Of a stretch of 44,124 nucleotides of DNA, positions 34,740 to 43,538 are shown one piece after another. Position 1 is the stretch's first letter. Each line of letters begins with the position of its first letter. The translations under genes and the position numbers were made by a program. Origin of the DNA: an uncultured Bacilli bacterium (lineage in GTDB: Bacteria > Bacillota_I > Bacilli_A > RF39 > UBA660); assembly GCA_944350315.1 (NCBI GenBank), contig CALVON010000004.1, positions 1 to 44,124 of the forward strand, in the 5' to 3' direction. The notes under the pieces are model-generated. The model was not told the origin of the DNA, did no database searches, and saw only the letters and a list, made by a program, of their open reading frames with translations.

Positions 34740-35732
34740 CTATTTCCCATTAACAGTAGCATAAATTATTGCCTTTATTGTATGCATTCTATTTTCGGCC
34801 TCTTCGAAAACTTTAGACTTATCGCTATTAAATACTTCATCAGTTACTTCCATCTCATTAATCCCAAACTTTAAAGAAATTTCTTTACCAATCGTTGTTT
34901 TAGTATCATGAAATGATGGTAAGCAATGCAAAAATATTGCTTTTTCATCTGCATTTTTCATTACATCCATATTTATTTGATAAGGTTTAAGTAAATTAAT
35001 TCTCTCTTCCCATTTACTAGCATCTTCTCCCATTGACAACCAAACATCCGTATATAGCACATGTACTCCTTTTGTACCTTCCATTATATCTTCAGTCATC
35101 TTTATTGTAGAACCACTTTTACTAGCTACTTCCATACATACATTTCTTAACTCTTCAGATGGCCATAACTCTTTTGGAGCACAACAAGTAAAATTAATTC
35201 CTAATTTAGAACATACTACCATCAAAGAATTAGCTACATTATTCCTTGCATCCCCACAAAATGCTAATGTCTTTCCTTTCATACTACCAAGACATTCTTC
35301 TGCCGTCATAATATCTGCTAACATCTGTGTAGGATGAAACTCATTAGTTAAGCCATTCCATACAGGAACAGAAGAATATTTTGCAAGTTCCTCAACAATA
35401 CTTTGTTCAAATCCACGATACTCTATTCCGTCATACATTCTACAAAGTACTCTCGCTGTATCAGCAATACTTTCCTTTTTGCCCATTTGACTACCAGTAG
35501 GTCCTAAATAAGTTACACCCATTCCAAGATCATGTCCAGCTACCTCAAAAGAACATCTGGTTCTTGTACTATCCTTTTCAAATAAAATGGCAATATTTTT
35601 TCCTTCTAAATATCTATGGTTTTTCCCTTTATGTTTTAAAACTTTAAATTTTTTTGCTAAATCAATTAAATATCTAATTTCTTCTTCACTATAATCTAAT
35701 AATTTTAAAAAATCTCTTCCTTTTAAATTCAT
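34740..35732 (-). CDS. arcB: ornithine carbamoyltransferase (catabolic, ADI pathway)
   Basis: A 330-residue enzyme of normal OTCase length. The carbamoyl phosphate site 'STRTRCSF' lies at about residues 55-62; 'EFHPTQMLADI' near 131 and 'FLHCLPSFHD' near 269 hold the ornithine and active-site Cys positions. In this operon it runs from citrulline to ornithine and carbamoyl phosphate. Its ATG is 2 nt past the arcA stop, and the arcC start is 12 nt after its stop. Confidence 0.95.
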   Translation of the reverse strand: MNLKGRDFLKLLDYSEEEIRYLIDLAKKFKVLKHKGKNHRYLEGKNIAILFEKDSTRTRCSFEVAGHDLGMGVTYLGPTGSQMGKKESIADTARVLCRMYDGIEYRGFEQSIVEELAKYSSVPVWNGLTNEFHPTQMLADIMTAEECLGSMKGKTLAFCGDARNNVANSLMVVCSKLGINFTCCAPKELWPSEELRNVCMEVASKSGSTIKMTEDIMEGTKGVHVLYTDVWLSMGEDASKWEERINLLKPYQINMDVMKNADEKAIFLHCLPSFHDTKTTIGKEISLKFGINEMEVTDEVFNSDKSKVFEEAENRMHTIKAIIYATVNGK

Positions 35733-35733
35733 A

Positions 35734-36951
35734 TTAATCCTCTCTTATTAATGGCATACTCATACATCTTGGGCCACCTCTACCACGAGAAAGCTCAGAT
35801 CCATGCATTTCTAATACTTTTATACCATATCTTCTTAAAACAGCATTTGTAATATTATTTCTATCATATACAATAACAACCCCTGGAGCAATACATAAAG
35901 TATTAGATCCATCATTCCATTGTTCCCTTTCAGAAATTATTTTATCTCCTCCGCCACAAGGAATCAAAGTTATATCTCTCTTTAAATACTTTTCTAATAT
36001 ATTTTCCAAATTATCATTAATTTCTCTAACTTTTACCCCTTCAATAACATCTTCCTTAATTTCAAAAACTTGAAGCGTTTCAATAATACCAGGATGATAA
36101 GTAAATTTATCATAATCAATTTGAGTAAACACTGTATCTAAATGCATAAAAGCTCTCGAATTTGGTATATTAAATGCTAATACCGTATCAAATGGACAAT
36201 CTGGATCTTTAAATAAATTTAATGCTAATTGTTCAATTGATTCAGGTAAAGTTCTCTGACTAACACCAATTGCCAAAATATGATCATTTAAAACTAAAAT
36301 ATCTCCGCCTTCAATATGATATGGATTATAACGATCATAATACTTTATAGTACCTTTATAATCAGGATGATATTCAAAAATATATTCCGCATAAATTGTT
36401 TCTCTATTTCTAGTAACTGAATACATTTTATTTAAACTAATTCCATTTCCTATTGAAGCAAAATTATCACGAGTAAAAACTAAATTAGGCATCGGATCCG
36501 CTAAAAATTTAGAGTCTTCTATAACTAAATCCACTAATGAATGCTCCATATCTCTTTCCATTGCAGCAAGTTCACTAACTCTAATTCCTTCCATCGTTTT
36601 AAGAACTAAATCTCTATTATTAAACTCCATCAAAAATTCAATAACTGCATTTTTATATTTTGGTGTCTTAATGCCAGCTTCATATACAAATTGTCTCACA
36701 AATTTTTCTTTAATATTAGGATTAATATCTAAAACCTCAGTCATTAAATCCTCTAAATAAACAACCTCTACTCCATTCATTCGAAGTATTCTAGCAAATT
36801 CATCATGCTCTTCTTGAGCTATTTTTAAATAAGGAATGTCATCAAAAAGTAATCTTTCTAAAGAATCTGGTGTTAAGTTAAGTAATTCATTCCCTGGTCT
36901 ATGTAATAATACCTTCTTAAGTGGCTTAATCTCACTTTTAACATTTATCAT
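35734..36951 (-). CDS. arcA: arginine deiminase
   Basis: A 405-residue enzyme converting arginine to citrulline and ammonia. The 'NVKSEIKPLKKVLLHRPG' N-terminus, 'PNLVFTRDNF', 'HIEGGDILVL', 'HLDTVFTQID' and the catalytic-Cys segment 'GRGGPRCMSMPL' are all present. The start at 36951 follows GGAAGGGTGAT; an in-frame start at 36999 is less likely. First gene of arcA-arcB-arcC, a pathway that yields ATP and ammonia. No ArcR/ArgR gene is in the window. Confidence 0.96.
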   Translation of the reverse strand: MINVKSEIKPLKKVLLHRPGNELLNLTPDSLERLLFDDIPYLKIAQEEHDEFARILRMNGVEVVYLEDLMTEVLDINPNIKEKFVRQFVYEAGIKTPKYKNAVIEFLMEFNNRDLVLKTMEGIRVSELAAMERDMEHSLVDLVIEDSKFLADPMPNLVFTRDNFASIGNGISLNKMYSVTRNRETIYAEYIFEYHPDYKGTIKYYDRYNPYHIEGGDILVLNDHILAIGVSQRTLPESIEQLALNLFKDPDCPFDTVLAFNIPNSRAFMHLDTVFTQIDYDKFTYHPGIIETLQVFEIKEDVIEGVKVREINDNLENILEKYLKRDITLIPCGGGDKIISEREQWNDGSNTLCIAPGVVIVYDRNNITNAVLRRYGIKVLEMHGSELSRGRGGPRCMSMPLIRED

Positions 36952-37012
36952 TATATCACCCTTCCTATCTTTATCAAAAGTATAAACAATTACACTCACC
37001 CTACTATAAAAA

Positions 37013-37041
37013 ATTATAACAAAAAATAAATATTTTGTCTA
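37013..37041 (-). promoter_or_regulatory. promoter of the arc operon
   Basis: TAGACA (37036-37041), 17 bp, TATAAT (37013-37018) preceded by TG (extended -10). The leader is about 55 nt. Confidence 0.75.
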
Positions 37042-37059
37042 TCTATAATTTCTATTTTC

Positions 37060-37086
37060 AAAAAAATAAGTAGTAATATAACTACT
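37060..37086 (-). terminator. terminator of the surface-protein gene
   Basis: AGTAGT-aatata-ACTACT (37069-37086), followed on the minus strand by TA and T6-7. The stem is 6 bp. Confidence 0.6.
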
Positions 37087-37127
37087 CATTAATAATTTAT
37101 TGTTTAAAGTAAAAACAAATAATAAAT

Positions 37128-38999
37128 TTATATTAATACTAACGTAACTCTAAATGAATCTGCACTACCATAACCACCTGCAACGCTTGCCATACCAAAA
37201 ATTCCAGCGCGACCATCAACATTATTACAAGAAAGACCTCTATAGAACCACGGAGTACTACTAGTTACAAATCTCATATAATCGCCATGCCAATTTTTCG
37301 TCTCCGATAATGCATGTCCAAAGCATATTGCTCCATTGCATGCCTCTAAAATATTTGTTGATGTATATAAGTCATAATATTTTTTCGAAGGTAACACGTT
37401 AAACCCACTTTCTGCAATTACATTGTTATAATTTCCCATTACATGATCATTAGCTCCACCAGACATGTCATATACACCTGTAATGTTCCCCGTTGTGCTC
37501 GCTACTTTAGTCATGTCTCTTATTGATGATCTGTCATTAGTATTATAATTTAACAAATATCCATCCCAAGTATGGAAGCCATAAGTATTGTATTGAATTG
37601 TTGATGACTGATTTGGATATGTTCCATTTATCGGAGTACTACCAGAAACATTTCCACCGCTTCTTCCCGTATAAAATCTTTTAGTATCTCCATCTCCCAT
37701 ATAGCAACCATTATTTATATATATTTCTCTATTTGATCCATATTTAGAATGTGATAAATAGGCTACGGCTCCCCATTCACTATTCTTCATCATATGACTA
37801 TCGGCATTAGCAGTTAATCCATATGTTGATGAGCCCGCAAATGCCAAATTGCTACTGGATAATGTTCCTCCAGCAAATTTTAATGATGTTTGAAACTGTG
37901 CAGACATATTTTGATATGCTATTAACGATGTTGTATCAGGCAATATTGTTGGCGTTGTAGCGCTTCCGGTTGTTTCAAATTTTCCTACCCATATTCCAGA
38001 TAACTCTTCGCCAGCTTCTCTTACGCCATCACTATCATTATCCCACCAAAATGCTGGATGAGTAATATATTCTCCTACTTGACTACCAGTTGATATTTCA
38101 CTATTTGGTTGAAATATTATTTCTATTTCTTGTTCTTGGCCTGTACTACTTTCTTGTAGTGTCCATATTTTATATTTATATCTTGGTATCCATACAAAGT
38201 ATGCTAATATATCTGATTGATCTACTTCTATATTAGTTGTATTTAGATATTTACTTCTTGATGATTCTGTTACTAATATTGAATTAGCCCACTCTTTATT
38301 ATCATAATTATACCAACTACTATCTGTTGACGATACTGTTTTTATTATGGTATTATTTTCTGATACATCAAATGTTATTGGTATCATTCCTTCATCTAAT
38401 ACTGGTTCATTAGGAATATTTTTATCAGTACAACTTCCATTTAATGATAAACTAAATACTTGATTCATTGTAGACGATGAAGTCTCTTCTGCATCTAACC
38501 ATATCCATAAATAATATGTATCAGTTGTACTAAATAAATAATCTTTCCTATCTAATAATATTATTTTATCTCCAGCTTGTTTTCCTTTAAAATTACCAGT
38601 TACTACAACATCTTGATATGGACTAGTATCCGTTTTAGTAAATGAATACATAAAATAATCACTATTAGATAGTCCTGTACCTATACTATTTATATCTAAC
38701 CATAAATCCATATAGATAGAACCACCAACAGTAATTGTTGGCGTTACTGTTACTTCTCTTTTTATATAATAGGCACGATTTTCTTCAGTCACTTCTGTTG
38801 GGACAATTAGTACATCACCTGTTTCAATATTACCTCCTCCATCAGCAGCACATGAAAAATCTTTTGAAACAGTAAAAACAATATTTGTTTTTTGAGCTTC
38901 AGTTGTCTGCCAAGTAAGATATGCAAAAGACGCACCAATTACTGTAAATATTACTGTTAAAACTGACAATATAATTATTATTTTTTTATTCTTATCCAT
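37128..38999 (-). CDS. secreted surface protein with SipW-type signal and FGE/C-type-lectin-like C-terminal domain
   Basis: A 623-residue exported protein. The N-terminus (basic, then a hydrophobic stretch ending 'GASFAYLTWQ' at about 33) looks like camelysin/TasA-type SipW signals. Residues 35-200 form a beta-rich domain; 'VWIPRYKYKIW' near 275 begins a region that ends like formylglycine-generating-enzyme or DGR-target lectin folds: 'GVYDMSGGANDHVMG', 'WFYRGLSCNNVDGRAG', 'SFRVTLVLI'. In FGE-type enzymes the site contains Cys; here an adhesin or ligand-binding role seems likelier. The start at 38999 follows GGAGG, which occurs twice in a 10-bp tandem duplication. Upstream lie inverted repeats flanking an opposing promoter. 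Confidence 0.72.
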   Translation of the reverse strand: MDKNKKIIIILSVLTVIFTVIGASFAYLTWQTTEAQKTNIVFTVSKDFSCAADGGGNIETGDVLIVPTEVTEENRAYYIKREVTVTPTITVGGSIYMDLWLDINSIGTGLSNSDYFMYSFTKTDTSPYQDVVVTGNFKGKQAGDKIILLDRKDYLFSTTDTYYLWIWLDAEETSSSTMNQVFSLSLNGSCTDKNIPNEPVLDEGMIPITFDVSENNTIIKTVSSTDSSWYNYDNKEWANSILVTESSRSKYLNTTNIEVDQSDILAYFVWIPRYKYKIWTLQESSTGQEQEIEIIFQPNSEISTGSQVGEYITHPAFWWDNDSDGVREAGEELSGIWVGKFETTGSATTPTILPDTTSLIAYQNMSAQFQTSLKFAGGTLSSSNLAFAGSSTYGLTANADSHMMKNSEWGAVAYLSHSKYGSNREIYINNGCYMGDGDTKRFYTGRSGGNVSGSTPINGTYPNQSSTIQYNTYGFHTWDGYLLNYNTNDRSSIRDMTKVASTTGNITGVYDMSGGANDHVMGNYNNVIAESGFNVLPSKKYYDLYTSTNILEACNGAICFGHALSETKNWHGDYMRFVTSSTPWFYRGLSCNNVDGRAGIFGMASVAGGYGSADSFRVTLVLI

Positions 39000-39029
39000 A
39001 CTTCCTCCGACTTCCTCCAAGAAAGGTCA

Positions 39030-39205
39030 TTAAGCATTTTACTTAAAGGTCATTTACTTTATCATAACTCCTTATAATTAAAAGAATCGTATAAATATAA
39101 CATAAATTATTTTTAAATTTTCTCGCAAACTAGATATAGACAAAAATATCATGGCTATGTTATAATTTATATATAATAAAAGTGGCCTTTAAGTAAAATG
39201 CTTAA
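39030..39205. repeat. 20-bp inverted repeats flanking a 136-bp promoter segment (candidate invertible switch)
   Basis: TTAAGCATTTTACTTAAAGG at 39030-39049 occurs in exact inverted form at 39186-39205. The match extends about 6 bp inward with two mismatches. The enclosed segment holds the promoter at 39137-39166. No recombinase gene is in the window. Confidence 0.7.
39137..39166 (+). promoter_or_regulatory. promoter inside the inverted repeats, pointing away from the surface gene
   Basis: TAGACA (39137-39142), 18 bp, TATAAT (39161-39166) with TG of an extended -10. Transcription would start near 39173 and meet the hairpin at 39180-39216. No gene lies downstream on that strand. Confidence 0.65.
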
Positions 39206-39216
39206 AGGTCATTTTT
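39180..39216. terminator. hairpin formed by the right inverted repeat, terminator-like
   Basis: GGCCTTTAAG-taaaatg-CTTAAAGGTC with T5 after it on the plus strand and a short A-run before it. It may end the outward transcript. Confidence 0.6.
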
Positions 39217-39242
39217 ATAACTGCTTAAATTAATTTTTCTAT

Positions 39243-39270
39243 AAAAAAATTACTTCATAATAAAGTAATT
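39243..39270 (-). terminator. terminator of the miaB-ylbF unit
   Basis: AATTACTT (39248-39255) pairs with AAGTAATT (39263-39270), followed by T7 on the minus strand, directly after the stop codon at 39271. Confidence 0.85.
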
Positions 39271-39600
39271 TTAAACTTTTTCCTCAATATAATCATTGAT
39301 AATTCTACTAGACATAGCTAATTCATCATTAAATTCTTCCATTTTATTTAAATATTCTATATATACTTGTTTACTATTTAATATATCAGATTTCTTTCTT
39401 ATCTCTTCATCTACTAATTTGTAACTATCATCACCATTATTTTCTAAATAAGTTGCTTTTTTTTCTAATGTTTTTATTTCATCAATTAATTTTTTTATTT
39501 CTTCATCTTTATTTAAAATATTTTCTATACTTCGATACTCTTTATATAATTTTGAATTTTCTATTGAATTAAACAATTCTTCTAATTTACTTTCTATCAC
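39271..39600 (-). CDS. YlbF/YmcA (RicA/RicF) family protein
   Basis: A 109-residue, all-helical, charged protein with the YlbF-family pattern: an N-terminal helix with 'LYKEYRSIENILNKDEEIKKLIDEIKTLEKKA', then 'YIEYLNKMEEFNDELA'. In Bacillus subtilis YmcA lies beside miaB and forms the Y-complex with YlbF and YaaT, which affects RNase Y and competence. The same neighbourhood is seen here, overlapping the miaB end by 14 nt. Which of YmcA or YlbF it corresponds to cannot be settled from sequence alone. Confidence 0.8.
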   Translation of the reverse strand: MIESKLEELFNSIENSKLYKEYRSIENILNKDEEIKKLIDEIKTLEKKATYLENNGDDSYKLVDEEIRKKSDILNSKQVYIEYLNKMEEFNDELAMSSRIINDYIEEKV

Positions 39601-41005
39601 AAACTACGCCATCCAAACTCCATGTTTTCACTGAAGTAATTTTAACAGGAACTATTTTCCCTAAACATTCACTACCACAATCAACATTTACTAACTTCAT
39701 ATTTTCAGTATAACCCATATATTTATTATCTTTATCTGATTCAGAAATTATCAAAACATCGACAATCTTATCTTTCATTTTCTTATTACTTTCTAAAGCA
39801 TACTTATTTATAAGTTCATTTAATCTAGCAAGTCTTTCTTTTTTTTCTGAAAATGGCGTATCATCTTTCATACGAGAAGCCGGTGTTCCTTCTCTTGGCG
39901 AAAAAATAAATGTATAGGCTAAATCATACTTAACTTTATTAACTACATCCAAAGTTTTCTCAAAATCATCATCATTTTCACCAGGAAAGCCAACAATAAT
40001 ATCCGTTGTAATACTTACGTTTTTTATCTTATTTTTAATTTTTTTTACTAAATCTAAATATTCTTCAACTGTATATTTTCTTCCCATTAATTTTAAAATT
40101 CTATTAGAACCAGACTGAATTGGTAAATGTATATATGGCATAATATTATCACATTTTGAAATAACCTCAATCATTTCATCTGTAAAATCCCATGGATGAC
40201 TAGTCATAAATCTAATTCTTGGTATTCCTATTTGCGAAGCCTCCACTAGTAAAGTTGCAAAATCATAATTTATATCTAAATCTTTTCCATATGCATTAAC
40301 ATTTTGACCTAACAAAGTAACTTCTTGATATCCATTATTGTATAATTCTCTTATTTCATTAATAATATCTTCTGGTCTCCTACTTCTTTGCTTTCCTCTT
40401 GTATACGGAACTATACAATAAGTACAAAATTTATCACAACCATATTGAATATTTACCCAAGCTACATATTTACTATCTCTATCAACTGGTATATTTTCAT
40501 AAATATTACCCTCAATACTAAATACTTCTCTAATATTCTTCTTCTCTTTATAATACTTATCAAGATATTCTGGTATTTTATGATAATTATGTGTTCCACA
40601 TATAATATCTATCCATTTATAATCTTTAATTTTATTAACTAATCCTTCTTCTTGTGCCATACATCCACAAAATATAACAACTATATCTTTTTTCTCTTCT
40701 TTTAAATGTTTAATTCTTCCAAGCATTCCTTCTACTTTGTTATGTGCATTTTCTCTAATAGCACAAGTATTTATAATAATAACATCTGCTTTCTCTAAGT
40801 CATTTATTTTAGTATAACCAAGATCATCCATAATACCAGATATATATTCACTATCATGTACATTCATTTGACAACCATAAGTTAGCACTAAATATTTTTT
40901 ATCTTTTCCAATATTATCTATATTAAAAATATTATAATCATCATATAAAATTTTTACTTCTTCTTTTCCTCTAATTTTAGCATTTAGCATATTTGGTAAA
41001 TTCAT
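39587..41005 (-). CDS. miaB: tRNA-2-methylthio-N6-dimethylallyladenosine synthase MiaB
   Basis: A 472-residue methylthiotransferase that adds the 2-methylthio group to i6A37 of tRNA, with two 4Fe-4S clusters. The UPF0004 domain has 'YGCQMNVHDSE', 'INTCAIRENA' and 'FCGCMAQ' (three cluster Cys); the radical-SAM motif is 'GCDKFCTYCIVPYTRG', followed by a TRAM-like C-terminus. The start at 41005 follows GGAGTGAG. It heads a two-gene unit with the YlbF-family gene. Confidence 0.96.
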   Translation of the reverse strand: MNLPNMLNAKIRGKEEVKILYDDYNIFNIDNIGKDKKYLVLTYGCQMNVHDSEYISGIMDDLGYTKINDLEKADVIIINTCAIRENAHNKVEGMLGRIKHLKEEKKDIVVIFCGCMAQEEGLVNKIKDYKWIDIICGTHNYHKIPEYLDKYYKEKKNIREVFSIEGNIYENIPVDRDSKYVAWVNIQYGCDKFCTYCIVPYTRGKQRSRRPEDIINEIRELYNNGYQEVTLLGQNVNAYGKDLDINYDFATLLVEASQIGIPRIRFMTSHPWDFTDEMIEVISKCDNIMPYIHLPIQSGSNRILKLMGRKYTVEEYLDLVKKIKNKIKNVSITTDIIVGFPGENDDDFEKTLDVVNKVKYDLAYTFIFSPREGTPASRMKDDTPFSEKKERLARLNELINKYALESNKKMKDKIVDVLIISESDKDNKYMGYTENMKLVNVDCGSECLGKIVPVKITSVKTWSLDGVVCDRK

Positions 41006-41200
41006 ACTTCTCACTCCAAATGTAATTATATAACAAATTACCCTAAAAGTATAGTCTTAATATAATCTTTATCCCTATAATATATTATATTAAAATAATT
41101 ATTTTCTGTAATTTGTTTTTTTATTTCTTCAAATATATTTAATTATCTTAAAAATATTTATTTTTATAAATTTACTTAACTTCATTAATATCATCAATCA

Positions 41201-43000
41201 TTAATCTTTTTTTATTTCTGTTGCCCTTAATACTGACAAAAAGGCTTCTTTAGGGATGTCAACTCTTCCAATAGTTTTCATCTTTTTCTTACCCTCTTTT
41301 TGCTTTTCTAGAAGTTTCCTTTTTCTTGTTATATCTCCACCATAACACTTTGCTAATACATCTTTTCTCATAGCTTTAATATCGGAACGAGCTATAACCT
41401 TACTTCCAATAACTGCCTGTACTGGAACTTCAAACATTTGTCTAGGAATAATTTCTTTAAGATTATCTACAATTACTCTGCCTCTTTTATAAGCAAAATC
41501 TTTGTGAACGATTACTGATAATGCATCCACAACATCGCCATTTAGCATAACATCCATTTTAACTAAATTAGACTCTTTATAACCAATTAATTCATAATCA
41601 AAAGATGCATATCCTTTAGTATAACTTTTTAATTTATCAAAAAAATCATACACTATTTCAGATAAAGGAATTTCATAATGAATATTAACTCTTATTGTAT
41701 CTATATAATCAGTTGATATATAAGTCCCTCTTTTTTCTTGACACAATTCCATAATACTGCCAATATATTCATTAGGAACATAAATACTAGTTCTAATATA
41801 TGGTTCTTTTATTAAAGCTATTTTTACCTTTTCTGGGAAATCAGCTGGGTTATCAACATAAATAACTTTCCCATCTGTTAAAGTTATTTCATATATTACA
41901 GAAGGTGCCGTAGCAATAATATCAACATTAAATTCTCTCTCAATTCTCTCAGTAATAATATCAAGATGTAAAAGCCCTAAAAAACCAGTTCTAAAGCCAA
42001 ATCCTAATGTCGAAGATGTTTCAGGTTCAAAAGAAAGTGAAGCATCATTTAGTTTTAATTTTTCTAAAGCATCTCTTAAATTGGGGTATTTTTTACTATC
42101 AATCGGATATATTCCACAAAAAACCATTGGTTTTAATACTTTATACCCTGGAAGCCCAATATCACATGAATTATTTTCTAAAGTTATTGTATCTCCTACT
42201 TTTACATTATCAATTGATTTAATTGAAGCACATAAAAAGCCAACTTCTCCCGGTAATAATTTATCAACTTTTACTTCTTTTGGTGTACTATAACCAAGCT
42301 CAGTAACATCATAACTAGCATCAGTGGTAATCATTTTTATCTTATCATTAACCCTAACAATTCCACTTACTACTCTAATTAAAGATACTACTCCACGATA
42401 TGAATCAAAATAACTATCAAAAATTAAACATCTAAGTTTATTATCATTATATTCACATCTTGGACTAGGAATTCTATTAACAATAGCATCTACTAATTTA
42501 TCAATACCAATACCTGTTTTAGCAGAAGTTAATATTATTTCATCTCTTTTAAAACCAAAAGTTTTATTTAATTCTAATATCCTTTTTTCAATATCCGCTG
42601 ATGGTAAATCAATTTTATTAATAACCGGTATAATTTCTAAATTATTCTCAAGCGCCAAGTAAACATTTGACAAAGTCTGTGCTTCTATTCCTTGAGCAGC
42701 ATCTACTATTAAAATTGCTCCTTCACAAGCTGCCATACTTCTTGAAACCTCATAGGTAAAATCGACATGTCCTGGAGTATCAATTAAATTAAGTATATAA
42801 TCTTTATAGTTTAGTCTAACAGCATTAAGCTTAATAGTAATTCCTCTTTCTCTTTCAAGTTCCATAGAATCCAAAATTTGCTCTTTCATCTCTCTTTTAT
42901 CAATTGCTCCAGTATACTCAAGTATCCTATCAGCTAAAGTGCTTTTACCATGATCAATATGAGCAATAATACAAAAATTTCTAATATTTTTATTATCCAT
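41201..43000 (-). CDS. lepA: elongation factor 4 (LepA) GTPase
   Basis: A 599-residue translational GTPase of normal LepA length. G1 'AHIDHGKST', G2 within 'ERERGITIK', G3 'DTPGHVDF' and G4 'NKIDLP' are intact. The LepA-specific C-terminal '[25 protein letters not shown]' is present. EF4 acts on ribosomes during initiation or stalled elongation. The ATG at 43000 is preceded by GGGAG at short spacing and GAGG further upstream. Confidence 0.97.
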   Translation of the reverse strand: MDNKNIRNFCIIAHIDHGKSTLADRILEYTGAIDKREMKEQILDSMELERERGITIKLNAVRLNYKDYILNLIDTPGHVDFTYEVSRSMAACEGAILIVDAAQGIEAQTLSNVYLALENNLEIIPVINKIDLPSADIEKRILELNKTFGFKRDEIILTSAKTGIGIDKLVDAIVNRIPSPRCEYNDNKLRCLIFDSYFDSYRGVVSLIRVVSGIVRVNDKIKMITTDASYDVTELGYSTPKEVKVDKLLPGEVGFLCASIKSIDNVKVGDTITLENNSCDIGLPGYKVLKPMVFCGIYPIDSKKYPNLRDALEKLKLNDASLSFEPETSSTLGFGFRTGFLGLLHLDIITERIEREFNVDIIATAPSVIYEITLTDGKVIYVDNPADFPEKVKIALIKEPYIRTSIYVPNEYIGSIMELCQEKRGTYISTDYIDTIRVNIHYEIPLSEIVYDFFDKLKSYTKGYASFDYELIGYKESNLVKMDVMLNGDVVDALSVIVHKDFAYKRGRVIVDNLKEIIPRQMFEVPVQAVIGSKVIARSDIKAMRKDVLAKCYGGDITRKRKLLEKQKEGKKKMKTIGRVDIPKEAFLSVLRATEIKKD

Positions 43001-43051
43001 ATCTCCCAAACCTCAAATAAGATTATATCAAATAAATATTAAAAATAAAAG

Positions 43052-43078
43052 AAAAAAAGCACAATATATATTGTACTT
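43052..43078 (-). terminator. terminator of the small membrane-anchored protein gene
   Basis: ACAATATATATTGT (43061-43074) forms a perfect palindrome extended by AAG/CTT with a mismatch; on the minus strand it runs into T7 and a further T-rich stretch. Confidence 0.7.
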
Positions 43079-43086
43079 ATTACCTA

Positions 43087-43503
43087 TTATTTACAATCCA
43101 TACTTATCAAAAATGGATAAGCACTATCAGAAGGTACTTTTTTATAATCAATATCAAAAGAAATAATCGTATTATCTAAATTACATAACTCTCCATTTTC
43201 ATTTTTAATATCTGAAATGTCATAATTATATTTATCACGAAGATCTCCTAACGTAACATAGTAAATACCTTCTTCATTTATATCGAATTGAGTATACAAC
43301 TCATTGGTTTGTATTTCTTTAGCAAATTCTAATAACTTATTAAAAACATCTTCTTCCCAGTCATCTAATTGAACAATGTCATTTTCTTCTTCATTATTAG
43401 TACTGTTATTGTTATTAGTTGTATTATTATTATCTTTATTTAGTATAACAAAAGTAATCAAACTGCCCATTAATAAAATCAAAATTATAACTATTCCAAT
43501 CAT
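43087..43503 (-). CDS. small membrane-anchored hypothetical protein
   Basis: A protein of 138 residues from the ATG at 43503: one N-terminal membrane segment ('IGIVIILILLMGSLITFVIL'), an Asn/Thr-rich linker of about 15 residues, and an acidic outer domain. No lipobox and no known domain are seen. The only good ribosome site (GAAGG) is about 20 nt before the ATG but 5 nt before an in-frame ATA that would give IKKKLMIGIV, so a non-standard AUA start is possible. It lies 35 nt downstream of the Cys-rich surface gene and may share its transcript. Confidence 0.65.
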   Translation of the reverse strand: MIGIVIILILLMGSLITFVILNKDNNNTTNNNNSTNNEEENDIVQLDDWEEDVFNKLLEFAKEIQTNELYTQFDINEEGIYYVTLGDLRDKYNYDISDIKNENGELCNLDNTIISFDIDYKKVPSDSAYPFLISMDCK

Positions 43504-43538
43504 TAACTTTTTTTTTATAAATACCTTCTTTCTTTATT

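Noticed and set aside
37128-37260. 3' end of the surface gene as a DGR variable region
   Set aside because: No template repeat or reverse transcriptase is present in the window, so only the fold similarity can be claimed.
39063-39077. A three-codon leader frame (ATG ATA AAG TAA) after AAGGAG upstream of the surface gene
   Set aside because: Only 2 nt separate the ribosome site from the ATG, and it lies in a segment that may invert; too weak to call.
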